64,000 nt of DNA from Aedes albopictus (lineage: Eukaryota > Arthropoda > Insecta > Diptera > Culicidae), in contig NC_085136.1 in assembly GCF_035046485.1 (NCBI RefSeq), forward strand, positions 158,212,754 to 158,276,753. The letters are read 5' to 3'. The notes beneath the pieces are model-generated. The model was not told the origin of the DNA, made no database searches, and saw nothing but the letters and a program-made list of their open reading frames with translations. A program made the translations under genes and the position numbers. Below, piece by piece: positions 21,209-34,024 of the stretch. Each line of letters starts with the position of its first letter. Within the stretch, counting starts at the first letter, position 1.

Positions 21209-22152
21209 TGTTCATTTAGAATCCGGAATGACAAAATCACGCATATCTTAGGGATGGAATAACAAACATAAAAGGTGAAGCCCTCAAAACAAAGGTTATT
21301 TATTGTACTTTCATGGAAAAATATCATTGAAATTATTTATTTTTATTTTTCACACATTTTTTTCACTTTTTCAGTGTTGATCTCTCTAAAAATGTGCACA
21401 ACGGTGGTAAATTTTAGCAACAACCCCTTCCGCACGTTTGTTCAACAATCAGGTCATCTATGCAGTGTCCTGAGTGCCTTGACTAGTCTGACTAGGATTC
21501 CGAAGAAAAATTGCCAAACTGTTTTTTATTGCGAAATGAGGGGCAATTCAGTGAATTGAGAAAACGCGAAATTTGAGTGTTTTTTTCATTGATAAACACT
21601 ACCCATCTGTGACGATACCACTGAACGTCTCCGGCTGTCATGGTAGCTCATCAAAATAGGTAAAACCTCTACATATCCCTTGTGTGCGTTTTTGAAAAGC
21701 AGCACGCGATTCTTGAGGCTGTCATCCTTGTATGAATTGGTTCTCATCATCTTGTTGCGAAAAAACCATGCCCAGAGTTCGAACTTCTTGCCAAATCTTC
21801 AAATTCAAAGCAGATTTATCAATGAACCCAAGCTTTTTTCTTCCGAGGACACTTCCTTATGCCATGGTTAACAACATCTGTACACATAACACATAATGGT
21901 TTTGACGATATTAAAATTTTTCGCGACTGTCGTACCTGACCACGCTAAATTTTCAACGTGTTTGTGCAAGATTTTTTTCCTCCTCTTGTCTTCAATCTGA
22001 AATAACTTTTCACTCGTTGCAAGAAAAACGATGAAATTTTCACCATTTAAAGAGGATTAGTGTATGATCAGAATGCTGCAAAAGAATGATGATTATGTTC
22101 ATTGAGAGCGCCACTAGAAAATGTGACATGATTCCGGATTCTAAGTGAACAT
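21207..22152. mobile_element. Inverted-repeat element abutting the TACACACC element
   Basis: The 23-base ends TATGTTCATTTAGAATCCGG (left) and CCGGATTCTAAGTGAACATA (right) are inverted with one mismatch. The left end shares TA with the neighbouring element, so the two elements touch without a spacer. The 94-residue plus frame (21275-21559) has no recognised domain. Confidence 0.7.
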
Positions 22153-22177
22153 AGCTTTAGATGGTCACCAAAGGCGT

Positions 22178-23640
22178 TAAGGCTTCGGAACGGCCTTGGT
22201 AGCCATGGCACCTTGCACGAGCCTCCGGAGGCTTGTTTCAAGTGTCTGGAACCAGAACACAAGTCATGGGATTGAAAAGGTCCTGACAGGAGCAAGCTGT
22301 GTAGGCGTTGTGGCGGTGATGGCCACAAGACACAAGGCTGCACGAGTCCACCCATGTGTTTGATTTATTCCTGGAAATCGGTGGACAGCAAGCACTCAAC
22401 GCGTTGCTGACCCATACCAAGTACTCATCGGTAACGACAACTGGGTCGCGGATGGGTCCGGAAAAATGGCGGCGATATGGACGACTGGTGTAAATACCCC
22501 GTTCAGAAGTTTGTGTCTACTGCTGATGCTGGACGGTATGACGACCGTACTGACAAGGCGAAGGCTGATGGTAATAGCGGGTGACTTCAATGCCTGGGCC
22601 GTGAAATGGGGGAGCCGTTTTACGAACCAGCGGTGTCTGCTAGAAGTACTTGCTATGCTAGATGTCGATCTAGCTAATGTCGATACCAAAAGTACCTGTA
22701 GTCGACACGAAGCGCAGTCGATAATTGACGTTACTTTTGTAGTCCTGGCCTAACAAGCAGTTTGAAATGAAAGGAAGGTGATGACTACGGTATCGACTAC
22801 AACAACAGCGGTTAGAGAAAGGCACGACTAGGCCAAGGCCAAGGCCTCGTAGCTGGAAAACATCATACTTCATCGACGAGGTATTTAGAGAGGCGCTCCG
22901 CCGTGAGCGAAACCTACTTGGTTTAAGCGAGGACCAGCTGGTAACGGTGCTCTCGCGTGCGTGCGTTGCGACCATGCCTAGGTAAGTCCACCCTAGATAT
23001 GGGAGAGCACCGGCTTACTGGTGGACTCAAGCGATTGCGGACTTACGCCGCGCCTGCTTACGGAGACGGAGACGGAGAATAGAGCGAGCTAGACGGAGAA
23101 TAGAGCGAGCACGAACTGAGGAAAAGCGAAATGAACGGCGGATGGTGTTCGCCCCAGGGGCCCCAGCCAAAGTCGCGCTGGAGAACGGGATAAGGGCAAG
23201 CAAAAAGGCCAGCTTTTATGGTCTCTGTCTGAGTGGTAATGCGAATCCGTGGGGTGATGTCTACAGGAACGTGATGGCAAAGACTAGAAGTGTAATGGCT
23301 TCTACAGAGCAGTCTCCAAAGATGGTGAAGGGGATCATCGAGGGGCTTTTTCCGCGTCATGATCCTAGTCGTTGGTTTCCTTCCGTAGGGCAGCTGGGGA
23401 CTGGGGGGAGGCGATGAGCAGAGGATCACCGATGAGGAACTTGCAAATCCCTTAGCGTAAGTAAGGCCCCAGGTCACGACGAAGTTGCGAACTTGATCTT
23501 AAAAATAGCTTTTACAGAGGGTCTCGGGATGTTCAGGTCTGCTATGCAGAAATTCCTGGACGTGGGAGTTTTCCTAGAGCTTAGAAAGCGGCAGAGCCTG
23601 GGAAGACTATTGCCAAAGGTGAGGAAACCACATTGCCTAC
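22178..23640 (+). pseudogene. Decayed R1-clade retrotransposon copy
   Basis: It aligns in shifting frames with the intact copy at 59043-63135. It has ORF1 zinc knuckles (CFKCLEPEHKSWD then a stop, CRRCGGDGHKTQGC), then, after a deletion, endonuclease text (DNWVADGSGKMAAIWTTG, VIAGDFNAWAVKWGSRF) and the N-terminal part of the reverse transcriptase (GMFRSAMQKFLDVGVF). It ends near 23640, before the catalytic box. Stops and deletions show it is dead. Confidence 0.88.
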
Positions 23641-24849
23641 TTTGTGGTCCCGGAGAGACGTATAGGGAATGTGTTTAGTGAAACGGGGGTGTAGTCCCGC
23701 TTTCTACTTTGCATGTAGGAGGCGATTCCCAATCCCTACCTAGGGTTCCTTTCCAGGTGTCTGTTGAGCAGATTATCCCTCCATTCAATTGTTTAGATGA
23801 AAAAAGATTTACAGGATTTACTGGTATAATCCATAATCTATATAACCGTTGACATAGCATACAGGCTTGTGCAAAGAAGATCAAATAAAATGAATTCACC
23901 GTAATTTCAACCGATTTACTTAGCAAAGGTCAAGGTGATTGCTACAACAAATGCAACCAGGGCCATTAAATTGCCGTAAGCCGTCCGGCAAGCTAACATT
24001 CATTGAGAAATTGCACTTTTGTTGTTTAGCGCGTTACAAATTGTTGTAGTCCGGTTGTGATTCCCGACGCGTACGGTTTTATGACTCTTTTAATTTGCAT
24101 GTCATTGTGTTATCAGATGGGCGACCGGAGCGATTAATTGATGAAATCTGGCGAGCATTCAGTATCTAAGCGTAATTGCGTCCATGTAAGCATACTCTGC
24201 AAATGGGTCGCCTGATTTATGGACGTTTTTGCACGGTTCTTTATGAACTAACAAGTTAAGTCATGGTGATGTTTCGATTTTTCTCATCCGATTCTTATGA
24301 TTTCATATGCAAGGGTAAAACGTAAATTAATTCTAGTAATAGGTATTTGTCAAAACGGTTGAAACTGTTAGCTTAACATTCATGATTATATATTTCAGAT
24401 CGTATGATTATGGGTACACATACACATACCTATAGCTGTAAAGGACAAGAAACGAAATCCACACTTCTCATTTTCGTCACTTGGGAGTCTGCGGTGTTTT
24501 GTTTTTATAATTTCTGTTTTCTTTAGTGAATAACCCATCATATTCTTCATCCGTTTTCCACAGCTCTCGGTACGGTGAACGGCGGCCACACGTTTGTTGA
24601 TGCCATTGCGGCGTGTGTAGGTATAGCGACCATTCGAGTGGGTGGTTGTATATTTTTAGAAAACTAAATAATGAAAGTTTAATTTTGCCAGACAATAACA
24701 AGATGAAAGGGGAAAACGCATCTCGGGAAATAGTTGTTACTATGAAGTATTTCCCTCAAGTGGCACTATACTGCTTGTGGTGCCTACAGATTAATTCAGA
24801 TCATTTTAGTTGTTGCTGCGGAGTACGTAGGCACTGGTGACAGAGGAAA
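23641..24849. other. No gene; unique-looking stretch
   Basis: I see no transposon ends or protein-like frame. The part 23940-24260 has mixed composition (CCGTAAGCCGTCCGGCAAGC, GGGCGACCGGAGCG), unlike the surrounding AT-rich repeats, so it could hold conserved non-coding sequence upstream of the channel exons. Function is unknown. Confidence 0.3.
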
Positions 24850-25060
24850 CGACTAGGTCAGTGCTGCATAGAGAACGGAAATAATCCAACTTCAACGCTG
24901 GGGGAAATTAAGGATGTCAGATTCAGATAACGCTCCACCTGGTCCGACCATCGTGCTCTATGCGCTTCACGTACAGAGTCTTCTTGTGCTATTCGGATCA
25001 GTAGCAAATACCAATTATGCTGGGTTGTTGTCCGACATTTTTGCAACATTCCCCGTACAT
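24850..25060 (-). pseudogene. RTE retrotransposon C-terminal scrap
   Basis: The minus strand reads KNVGQQPS-like and RIAQEDSVREAHRARWSDQV text, which resembles the tail RRRGAQRARWVDQVKDDLR in the RTE copy at 30480-32830. It is interrupted on its upstream side by the hAT-like element at 25069. Confidence 0.55.
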
Positions 25061-25479
25061 CGTATCTACATTGGCGTAGCTAGGGGGGGTTCCAGGGGTG
25101 CCTGGCACCCCCTAGAATGAATTTGGCACCCCCTAGAATTTTGCCTTGATATTAGCCTTGATATTCGTTGATATTGAAATTAAAACTTCACACGATATTT
25201 CCAATATTTATTGATGGCGCATTTAAACAAAACTAAAGCTACAAACGCAATGACTTCATTGATAATTTTACGTATATTAGCGTTTTGGACTTATATTCTA
25301 TAATTTAAGCACTAAAAATATGGTTTTTCTGATTAATTAGTTCAAGACCCTTCAAATAGGATTATCCTAAGATGCTATATGAAATGTGTATCAGTTTTTC
25401 GGTTCTGGCAGTGGTTTGGGTGATTAATTTTAATTTAACCATTGACCCTAAAACTGCACCACGCTCGCGCTGTATGCGA

Positions 25480-28400
25480 CGAGCTTGGTTTTTAGATCAG
25501 CAATTTCATTGGAAATTTCTTCTGAAATTTCAATGGCAACTCATCTAAATGTCCTTCCACAATTCCTTTTTCAGTTTCTTTGCAAACTTCTTTGGCAATT
25601 CGATGGCAATTTCTTTTGTAGTTATTTATGATTTCAGTGTATTTATAATTATTGCTTCCAAAAATTGCCTCGGCAATATGTCTATAATTTTTTTCTGCAT
25701 TGTTTTTTTTTAATAATTCGGAAATTTCTTAGGGAATTCCTTTGGCTGCATCATCGATGATTTTTTTTCGGCGATTCCTTTGTGAATTACTTCGGTGTTC
25801 AGCACTTTCTTTGAGAATTTCTTTTGTTATTTATGTGCAAAATCTTACAGTAATGCCTTTCAGATCTTCGGCAATTTCATTGGAAGCTTTTTCGGCAATT
25901 CCTCTAAAAATTCCCTTGGCTATTAATTTGGAAGTTTCGCAAACAATTATTTTTATAATTCCATGGGAACTCATTTCACAATTTCTTTTGTATATTATTT
26001 GGGGATTTTTCGGCTATTTCTTTGCGAATCTCTTCGGCCATTCCTTTGCAAATTCTCTGATAGTTCCTTTGGACATTCAAAAATTCATAATTTACAACGG
26101 AATTGTGATGTTGCGGAATGGTGTTGCCGAATCAATTTACAAAGAAAAACTCAAAAAGATTATCAATAAAAAAAAACCATTAAAAATCCAAAAAAATCCT
26201 GAAAATTCCCAGAGAAATTGCAGGATGCATTTCCATCAAAATCAAATAAGAAGCTTCCAAACAATTGGCAACTGTTTTAGAAACTTCTTAGGTAGTTTTG
26301 ATGGCAATTTATCCAGAATTTTTTTGGGAATATATTAAGAACTCTTAGAAGAACTATTAAAGGCATCCTTGAAGAAATTATGGAAGCTTTCCGAAGAAAA
26401 TTTCCATGAAACTTGCCACAAGTAATAAAAACATTTTTTTCTCAATGGGGTTCTCAGTAAATATGCAAAAAAAATTTGAAAAAAAAATTTCAAAGAATTG
26501 CTTGAGTAATTTTCTAAGAAATTATCGAACAATTTTCCAAATACCATGCCGGCGAAATTCTTAAAGGAATTATTGGCAAAATCATCAAAGGAATTTCTGA
26601 TGGAATTTTAGAATGAGTTCCAAAAGGAATTGCCGAAGGAATTTTCAAGCAAATTCTGAAGGGATGTTCGAAATAATTCTGAAATAATTACCGAAGATTT
26701 TTTCAATGAAATTCCTGAGGGATTTCTATAAGGAATTTGCCGGAAAAGATTCCAAAGCAGTAACAGAGCCGTAGCGTGATCCCATGGAAATATTTCACTA
26801 GCGCACCTTTATTTTTTCCTACTCAGAGACTGTGCTGTATTTGCTCAAATAACAAGATGTTCATGATTATTTCACTAATTCAACAATAAATTTTGAGCAA
26901 CCCATTGATAATTAGTTTCACCAGTTTCAATTAGAAATGAGTTGAGCAACAATACAATTATTGTTTTCCTAATAAAACCAACACATTTCCTCGGTGGAAC
27001 TATACTGGGCTGCACACCTGAGAACACTAGCAATGCAAAGCAACGGCAAATTTGTACCCCTATTCGAAATGTGACAGCGCCGCGAAATGGTAACTTTCCC
27101 AGTTTTTTTTTTAAACAACCGTTTCAATGCTTTACACAACCGCACTGCTTAAGCTTGGACGTCTGTTCTCTGTGTTTTTATGAAGAAATTCCTGGAGGAA
27201 GTTTCGAAGGAATCCATGAAGAGCTTTCAAAAGAAACCATTACAGACATTTTGGAATCAAAGGCAGATTTTCTAACGGAATATCTGGAGAAATTCTGAAT
27301 GAATTTAAAATTTACGGTTTTCTGGTAGAGTTTATTGCGAAATTCATGAAAGGTTTGTTAGCGGAATTCTAGCAGAAATATGTGGAACAATGCTTAGTAA
27401 GTATGGAAGAATTTCGGAATGGAAGACTTTCTAAGCGATGTGATAGATTTTTTTTTTTAATCTATAGCTGACTTTCAGAAGGAAACTTTAGTGGAATTCG
27501 TAAAGAAAGCTGTAGAAGATTTTCTAAAAAAAATCCCTGGAAGAATTTCTGACGGAATTTACGAAGGAATTACTGCAAAAATCTATTGAAGAGTTTCTAG
27601 GTACCTAATCCTTAAAGATACTTTTGCAGGAATAGCCATAAGAATTCCAAAGAAAACTTTGGAACCCTTAAGAAATTGTGGAAGATTATTCAATAAAATT
27701 CTTGGAAAGATATCGGGACAATTCCTATGACTAATTTCTGAATAAACTCCTAGATAACTGCCTGAAAGACTCCCTGGAAGAATTTCTGATGGAATTTAGA
27801 AACTCCGAAATTTCAAGAAAAGCTGGAGAAGATTTTTTTTATTTTTTTAAGGATCCCTAAATGAGTTTCTGAGAATTTTTTAAAGTAATTCTTAAAGAAT
27901 TTTCCAAAGAAATCCCTTGAGAAAATTTCTGAAATATTTTTTGAAAGATTGAAAGATTTTCTGATGGCAACCTAGCAAAAAAATCTAAAGAAATGCTTGG
28001 TGAAATTGATGAAGTAATTTCTGGAATACAATATTTTATTTGGGGAATAGGAATAACAAAAACTCAATTGTAGTTTTTTTGGTGAGAACGACCTAAAAAT
28101 TCTGCTAGATTTGCAATAGATTAAGCGCAAACAAAAATTTACTGGAAATAACAGTTGTATGGACTGAAAGATTTTTTTTTTTCAAAGGAATTGTTAATGA
28201 AATTCCAAAAAAAAACTCGAAATAAGTAACATTGGAATTGCCGAATGATTTCTGAAAGAATCGGCTGTATGAATTCCTTAAATAATTACTGAAGAAATCT
28301 TGAAGAAAATACCGAAGTAAAACTGAATAGCACATTAAAAAAGTTCCGACGAAATTCTCGAAAAAAAATAGATGGAAGATATTTGCAAAAGAATTCGCGA

Positions 28401-28770
28401 GGAAGTTGTTAGAGTCATTGTCGAATGAATTACCAAAAAAAACTGCTGACGTGATTGAAAATGTTTGAGAGACTACTAAAAATTCCGAATGATTTGTTGA
28501 TGGAATTAAAAAAAAACGCCAAACAAACTTTTCAAGGGATTGCCGAAGAAGTTTTCATGGTAATTACCGATGAAATTGTCAAAAGATGTGCCGAAAGTTA
28601 TTTTGTAGTTAATTAAAATTTAAAAAATAATTTAATTAAAATTTAAAAAAAATCTAAACATATTACCGAAGCAATTCTCAAAGAAATTGCCGAAGGGAGT
28701 TCAATGAAAATGTATAAGAAATTATCCAATTCCAAAGAAATTACTGAAAAAAATTTCAAAATGTATCTAA
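25480..28770. repeat. Degenerate GGAATTTCCGAAG-type satellite with strand switch
   Basis: From about 25480 to 26080 phrases such as TTCGGCAATTCCTTTG recur on the plus strand. From about 26330 to 28770 the complement (AAGGAATTGCCGAAG, GAAATTCCTGAGG) recurs. The unit is too worn to fix a period, but its text and the change of strand recall the young 24-bp satellite at 15241-16350. A non-satellite island at about 26760-27185 may be a separate insertion. Confidence 0.65.
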
Positions 28771-28788
28771 ATTGGCGTACAAATGGTA

Positions 28789-29644
28789 GGGGGATTAGGG
28801 GCATAATGGACACCCGGGGCGAAATGGACACCCCTTTATTTGCCGAAACCGTTGACTTTTATGTAAAACTTTCGATGCACAAGTGTAAAGGAACAAGTCA
28901 TTGTTCTATTTTTCAAAAATACCATTTATATTCCTTCAAAATAACCAAAATATCACTGAAATTGAAGTATGTTTTTCATATGGTGGATTTCTTATAATTT
29001 CGAAGCAGCAGCAAATAAGGTATTACGAGTGATTTAGTGTGTTCACCATACAAACAAATGAATTGTTAGCTTATCTACATGTATACGTAGATTTAGCAAT
29101 GGATGAAGTATTATATTTATGATCAGAACACACTGAAAATAACAATTTCAATGTTGTAGTCAATTCGGGGCGAAATGAACACTGGCAATAATTAATGGAT
29201 GTACGCGCGTTGCATACTGTTAGGCGTTTTAGAGAGTTTGAAAAAAATCAATCCGATTATTTTAGCATAAAATTTATTTAATTAACTTTGAAGTTATGTA
29301 AACTCGTCTAAGATGGAGTTTTATATCTGTGGTATTGATATCCGTTGGCAAATTACTTAACTGGTCGATATTCTCTAAAATACAGCATAAAATATGCAGG
29401 GGTGTCCATTATGCCCCGATGGGTGTCCATTTCGCCCCGTACCTTTCCTGCCAGCCCCAAAAAACACTCGGTTTTCAATTCATTATTTCTTCACAATAAT
29501 GACATTCTACCTGCTGTAAATGATTGAAATACGTAGGAAACAAGTTAAAGTTGTAAGCCAACTGATAATATGTTAAGTTTTTGTCTGTTATACAGGCCTA
29601 ACATACTCATTTGCTTAGGGTGTCCATTATGCCCCTAATACCCC
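28789..29644. mobile_element. TA-flanked element with GGGTGTCCATTATGCCCC boxes
   Basis: The left end GGGGGATTAGGGGCATAATG and the right-end complement GGGGTATTAGGGGCATAATG are inverted, with TA outside both (28787-28788 and 29645-29646). GGGTGTCCAT with TATGCCCC or TTCGCCCC recurs inside at 28805-28836 and 29398-29440. It is nested in the hAT-like element and therefore younger. The 97-residue plus frame has no recognised domain. Confidence 0.88.
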
Positions 29645-30202
29645 TATTACAATTTTCAAATAAATTGCCGGGAATATTCCCTGAGGAATTGCCGAAAGAA
29701 TGTTTTGCCGTAAACAAAAAAAAAACTCCATTATCCGGTCGAGTTTTGGAACTTCCGAAAACATGTTTCTTGCTTACAGAATGCTGTTAGAAGTTGAAAT
29801 TTTGACACTGATTACTAATCAAAGTTTCACGAAAGTGTAAATTTCAGCTTCATACAGCAATTCATTAACCAGATATATGTTTGTGAAGCTTGACAACGCG
29901 ACTCAGGATTGATTTAAATTTGGTGTCTTTTACAAAAAGTTTGTAATTTAGCTCAAGAATAATGCGTTGATGTCCTCAACACGATTTTCCGCAGTCGTGC
30001 ACATCTGTTTATGATTGCGATTAAATTTACGGTTTAGTCAGGGTTAGTTCTTCCCGCGCCGCAGTATATTATTAAACTAGGAAATTGAGGGTAGATCGGT
30101 ATTCCTTTAACAAAAAAAGCAAACTGGAAGCTTCTGAAACTGGCACCCCCTAGGAAAAAATCCTAGATACGCCAATGCGTATCTAGATGACGAGCGCGTC
30201 GT

Positions 30203-30358
30203 CCTTTTTTTTTCTATCTGTATTAACGAGATTTTTAGCCCTAGGCTAGTTCATCTCGATACCCACTTTCCTTCCGAAGGTAGAACATTTTGTGAGTTTG
30301 TCGGGAGTGGGATTCGGCGTGACAGTCAAGTGTTCTAACCAGCACACCAGGTCCGCGC
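30203..30358 (-). mobile_element. Second tRNA-derived SINE family, copy lacking box B
   Basis: On the minus strand it starts GCGGACCTGGTGTGCTGG, with box-A-like GGTTAGAACACTTGACTG, and ends CTAAAAATCTCGTTAATACA plus a poly(A) run. It matches the fuller copy at 55765-55942 except that about 15 bases around box B (GGATCGAG) are missing at about 30316. Without box B it is unlikely to be transcribed by polymerase III. Confidence 0.85.
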
Positions 30359-30479
30359 TTGGCACCTACTCTCCTACATCTCTTAGATTTGGTGTTCCTC
30401 TCAATTTTGATCCAAGGGAGGTCCTCCCCCAGATCCGCCTTAACTTGTGGTTGCTGAGCTCCTAACAATGGTCACAACC

Positions 30480-32830
30480 CCCTGTTTACTTCCTAGGCCT
30501 ACCAGCTTTCCGGGCCGTCTGGCTGGAATTCGCCGGCTATCAGAGCCAACAACCACCTAGCCTTGCGGGCACCGTCTGGTAACTTCCTCCTGACGGCTGC
30601 CACACATGCTTCTGCGAGTGCTTGTCAAAAGCATTCGCATCCGCCGCACTCTTTGGCCTACCCGCGAAAGCGAAGGCCTCCGTCTGGGTAGACTTCGGAA
30701 CCTTTGTTTTCGTAGGTTCTGCCGCTGCCGCATGGTCTTACATGGTTACCAACGGAAGAGCAGCTTGGAGCAGCTACACTTGAAGATGGCTGGAGGGACC
30801 TCCGATCCACCATAGGTAGTAAATACCTCGGTTGCAGCACTAGGCTTCGCGACTCCGAATCACATAAACGACTGGTATGACGGCGAATGTGAACAGTTAA
30901 AAACGAGAAGAACGCAGAATGCACGAGCATGCTGCAACACCGTACGAGGGCGAATGAAGCACGTTATAAACAGGCGCGGAACAGGAAGGACTCAGTCTTC
31001 CGGAGGAAGAAGCGCTAGCAAAAAGAACGAGATCGTGAAGCGATGGAAGAGCTGTGCCGCGCTAAGGACACACGGAACCTCTACGAGAAGCTGAACCGCT
31101 CGCGCAGAGGCTTCGTGCCACAAGCCGACATGTGCCGAGACTATCACGGGAATATTCTCACGAGCGAGCGTGAGATCATCGAGAGGCGGCGGCAGCATTA
31201 CGATGAGCACCTCAATGGCGACGTTGCAAGCACCGAAGGTGGCGTGGTAACAGATCTAGGAGTACGTGCGCAGGACGAAAGATTTCCAGCCCCTAACCTC
31301 CAAGAGATTGAGGAGGAAGTTAGCCGGTTGAAAACAACAAAACCGCTGGAGCAGATCAACCACCAAGCGAGTTACTAAAATACAGCGAAAAAGCACTACA
31401 TTGGGTCATTACCAAGATTTGGGAGGAGGAAGCATTACCGGAGGAATGGATGGAAGGTATCGTGTGTCCCATCTACAAAAAGGGCGATAAGTTGGATTGC
31501 GTTAACTATCGCGCGATCACACTACTGAGTGCTGCCTACAAGGTACTCTCTCAAATTTTATGCCACCGTCTATCACCGATTGCAAGAGAGTTCGTGGGGC
31601 AATATCAGGCTGGATTCATGGGTGAACGCGCTACAACGGATCAGATGTTCACCATTCCGCCAGGTGTTGCAGAAATGCCGCGAATATAACGTGCCCACAC
31701 ATCACTTGTTCATCGATTTCAAATCGGCGTATGATTCAATCGATCAAGAGCAGCTATGGCATATTATGCACGAACACGGATTCCCGTATAAACTAATACG
31801 ATTGATCAAGGTGACGATGGATCGAGTGATGTACGTAGTTCGAGTATCAGGGACACTCTCGAGTCCTTTCGAATCTCGCAGAGGTTTACGGCAAGGTGAT
31901 GGTCTTTCATGCTTGCTGGTTCAACATTTGGTTAGAGAGAGCAATAAGGAGAGCGGGGACAAACACGAGTAGAACGATTCTCACGAAGTCCGTTCAGTTG
32001 CTTGATTTCGCTGATGATATCGTAAATGAGACGATGACGGAAACGTACATCCGACTAAAAGGTGAATCCAGGCGAATCGGATTAGTCATTAATGTTTCGA
32101 AAACAAAATACATGATGGCAAAGCGCTCCATGGAGGAATTACCTCGCCCGCTACCCCGAATTTCTATCGACGTTGTTGAAATCGAGGCGGTTGAAGAATT
32201 CGTCTACTTGGGCTCACTGGTGACCGCCGACAACGATACCAGCAGAGAAATTCAGAGACGCATTGCGGCAGGAAATCGAGCTTACTTTGGACTACGCAGA
32301 ACTCTACGATCGAATAAAGTTCACCGTCGCACAAAGTTAACTATCTACAAAACGCTTATTAGACCCTTAGACCGACAGTCCTCTATGGGCACGAAGCATG
32401 GACCCTACGTGCAGAGTACCAATGCGCCCTTGGAGTTTTCGAACAGAAGGTGATGCGTACCATCTACGGCGGAGTGCAGATGGAAGACGGGACTTTGAGA
32501 AGGCGAGTAAACCACGAACTGCTGTTGATAGAACCAACCGTCGTCCACACCGCGAACATCGGGAGGTTACGGTGAGCGGGACAAGTCATCAGGATGTCGG
32601 ATAGCAACCCGACTAAAATGGTTCTCGAGAGTCATCGGACCGGTACAAGAAGACGTGGTGCACAGCGAGCTAGGTGGGTTGATCAAGTCAAGGACGATCT
32701 GCGGACCCTTCGCAGAGTGCGGAACTGGAGACACACAGCCATGTGGAACCGAGTGGAATGGGGACGGCTACTATGTACAGCAGAGGCCACTCAGGCCTTA
32801 GTCTGATCGGTACGGTAAGGTAAACCGTCT
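30480..32830 (+). pseudogene. RTE-clade retrotransposon with frameshifts
   Basis: Consecutive frames give the linker (DAMEELCRAKDTRNLYEKL-like, about 31040), the reverse transcriptase start (LPEEWMEGIVCPIYKKGDK at 31435, ITLLSAAYKVLSQIL), the palm (YQAGFMGERATTDQM, LFIDFKSAYDSID at 31708, RGLRQGDGLS), the catalytic box LLDFADDIVNETMTE (about 32000) and the C-terminal part (EEFVYLGSLVTADNDTSREI and RRRGAQRARWVDQVKDDL). At least four frame changes separate these pieces. There is no RNase H. The segment 30480-30840 is 5' UTR-like and GC-rich. The upstream endonuclease is missing. Confidence 0.88.
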
Positions 32831-34024
32831 ACAAAGTGCTATCCCAGATTTTCTTAAGTATCGTAATCCGGGGAGTAGTTGATTAGCGGGGTGAAGTTGA
32901 TTATCGTCTGCCGCTGAGGACGCTACAACTGTATCAATGGAAGACATTCTGATGTAAATCAATTGTGTGAAAATAAACATTTTTCCGTGATTGAGACGGT
33001 TTAAATCTTGTTCATAGTCTATGAATACGATGTAGAGAGGCTTTACAATACATTGAGACGAAACGGATGCAAAAAATGGTCAATCGGTGAAGATAGCTCT
33101 CAGTTAACAACTGTGGAAGTGTCTAAAGGATACTAAGCTGAAAGCAGGCTCTGTCGGAGTCGAGATGCTACGCCAAGAAAAATGACAGAAACGAACCATG
33201 CAGCAAGACGAAATTCACTGCTTCCTCTCTAATTGGGCTTTTAAATTTAGAAAAATGTATTTTTTTTTCGATTCCATACGAAAGAGCATCTTTTTCTGTG
33301 CCACTATGATTTTTTTCAGATTTTTAGAACTTTATTTTGGTGCCTAAAAACAATTTCAAAGAGATTTTTTGAAATCACCTTTTGACAGCTGAGCAACTGC
33401 TTGACAGCTCCGCCCAGTACAAAATGCGACGAGGGGTGATCCGAGAAATTGCTCCCATACAAACTTCAAATTGATTTTTAAATAGGTTCCTGGGCACCAA
33501 AATTCATGAAAATTTGGATTTCGGCTCAGTTTTTCATGCAGATTCCGAATATGGCATTATCTCAACACCGCTAAAGAAGCCAATTGTGACTCATCTATCA
33601 ACATTAAACCATACCGAGCTTCCAACATCCACTTTTTCTAACTCGTGCGGAGCCGCTGATGATGATTAATAAGTGTGTGACTCGAGCCAAGTGTATCGGA
33701 TTTTCTGATGCTCTGCGTTCCATTTGTATACGAGTAGCACGCCACAGTGTCTTGTTGGTTTAATTTTTCATCCCATCATTGACATGTTTATAAAGCGGTA
33801 ATTCAGACGGTCGGGAAATCATGCTTGCTTAACGATGGGATCATCCATACAAGATGTATATTTTTTATTGAACATATGTTTGGCGATGTTTACCAGTGAA
33901 TTGTTTGGTTTTTGTTGTTGAAGTGGATAGATTACACCATCACTAAATATTTGAATTCCACGTTTAAAGGTCTAAGAGGTGTCAAATTAGGATTTTTTTT
34001 ATTACCAAACAGTTTGGGCCGAAG
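32831..34024. other. No gene; repeats
   Basis: It holds a worn Feilai end (33075-33180) and a stretch (33230-33560) with CTTTTGACAGCTGAGCAACTG and TTCCTGGGCACCAAAATTCA that looks like a dispersed non-coding repeat. No host-gene frame is seen. Confidence 0.45.
33075..33180 (+). mobile_element. Feilai-type SINE, worn 3' end
   Basis: ATGGTCAATCGGTGAAGATA followed by GCTCTCAGTTAACAACTGTG, ACTAAGCTGAAAGCAGGCTC and TACGCCAAGAAA matches the 3' body of the full copy at 11545-11828 with many substitutions. Confidence 0.8.

Larger units (their letters stand above)
25069..30177. mobile_element. 5.1-kb hAT-like non-autonomous element
   Basis: The 8-bp direct repeat CGTATCTA lies at 25061-25068 and 30178-30185. 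The left end CATTGGCGTAGCTAGG and the complement of the right end CATTGGCGTATCTAGG are inverted, followed on both sides by GGGGGTGCC and GGCACCCCCTAG. An 8-bp duplication and CA-GGCGTAGCTAGG ends are typical of hAT transposons (known family features). No transposase frame is found. The interior is a degenerate satellite (25480-28770) plus a nested TA-flanked element (28789-29644). Confidence 0.88.

Noticed and set aside
24858..25049. Small host gene on the minus strand
   Set aside because: The text HRARWSDQVERYLN matches the C-terminal tail of RTE retrotransposons.
25742..26338. 198-residue frame
   Set aside because: It translates the degenerate satellite inside the hAT-like element; it is rich in Ile, Phe and Ser by composition.
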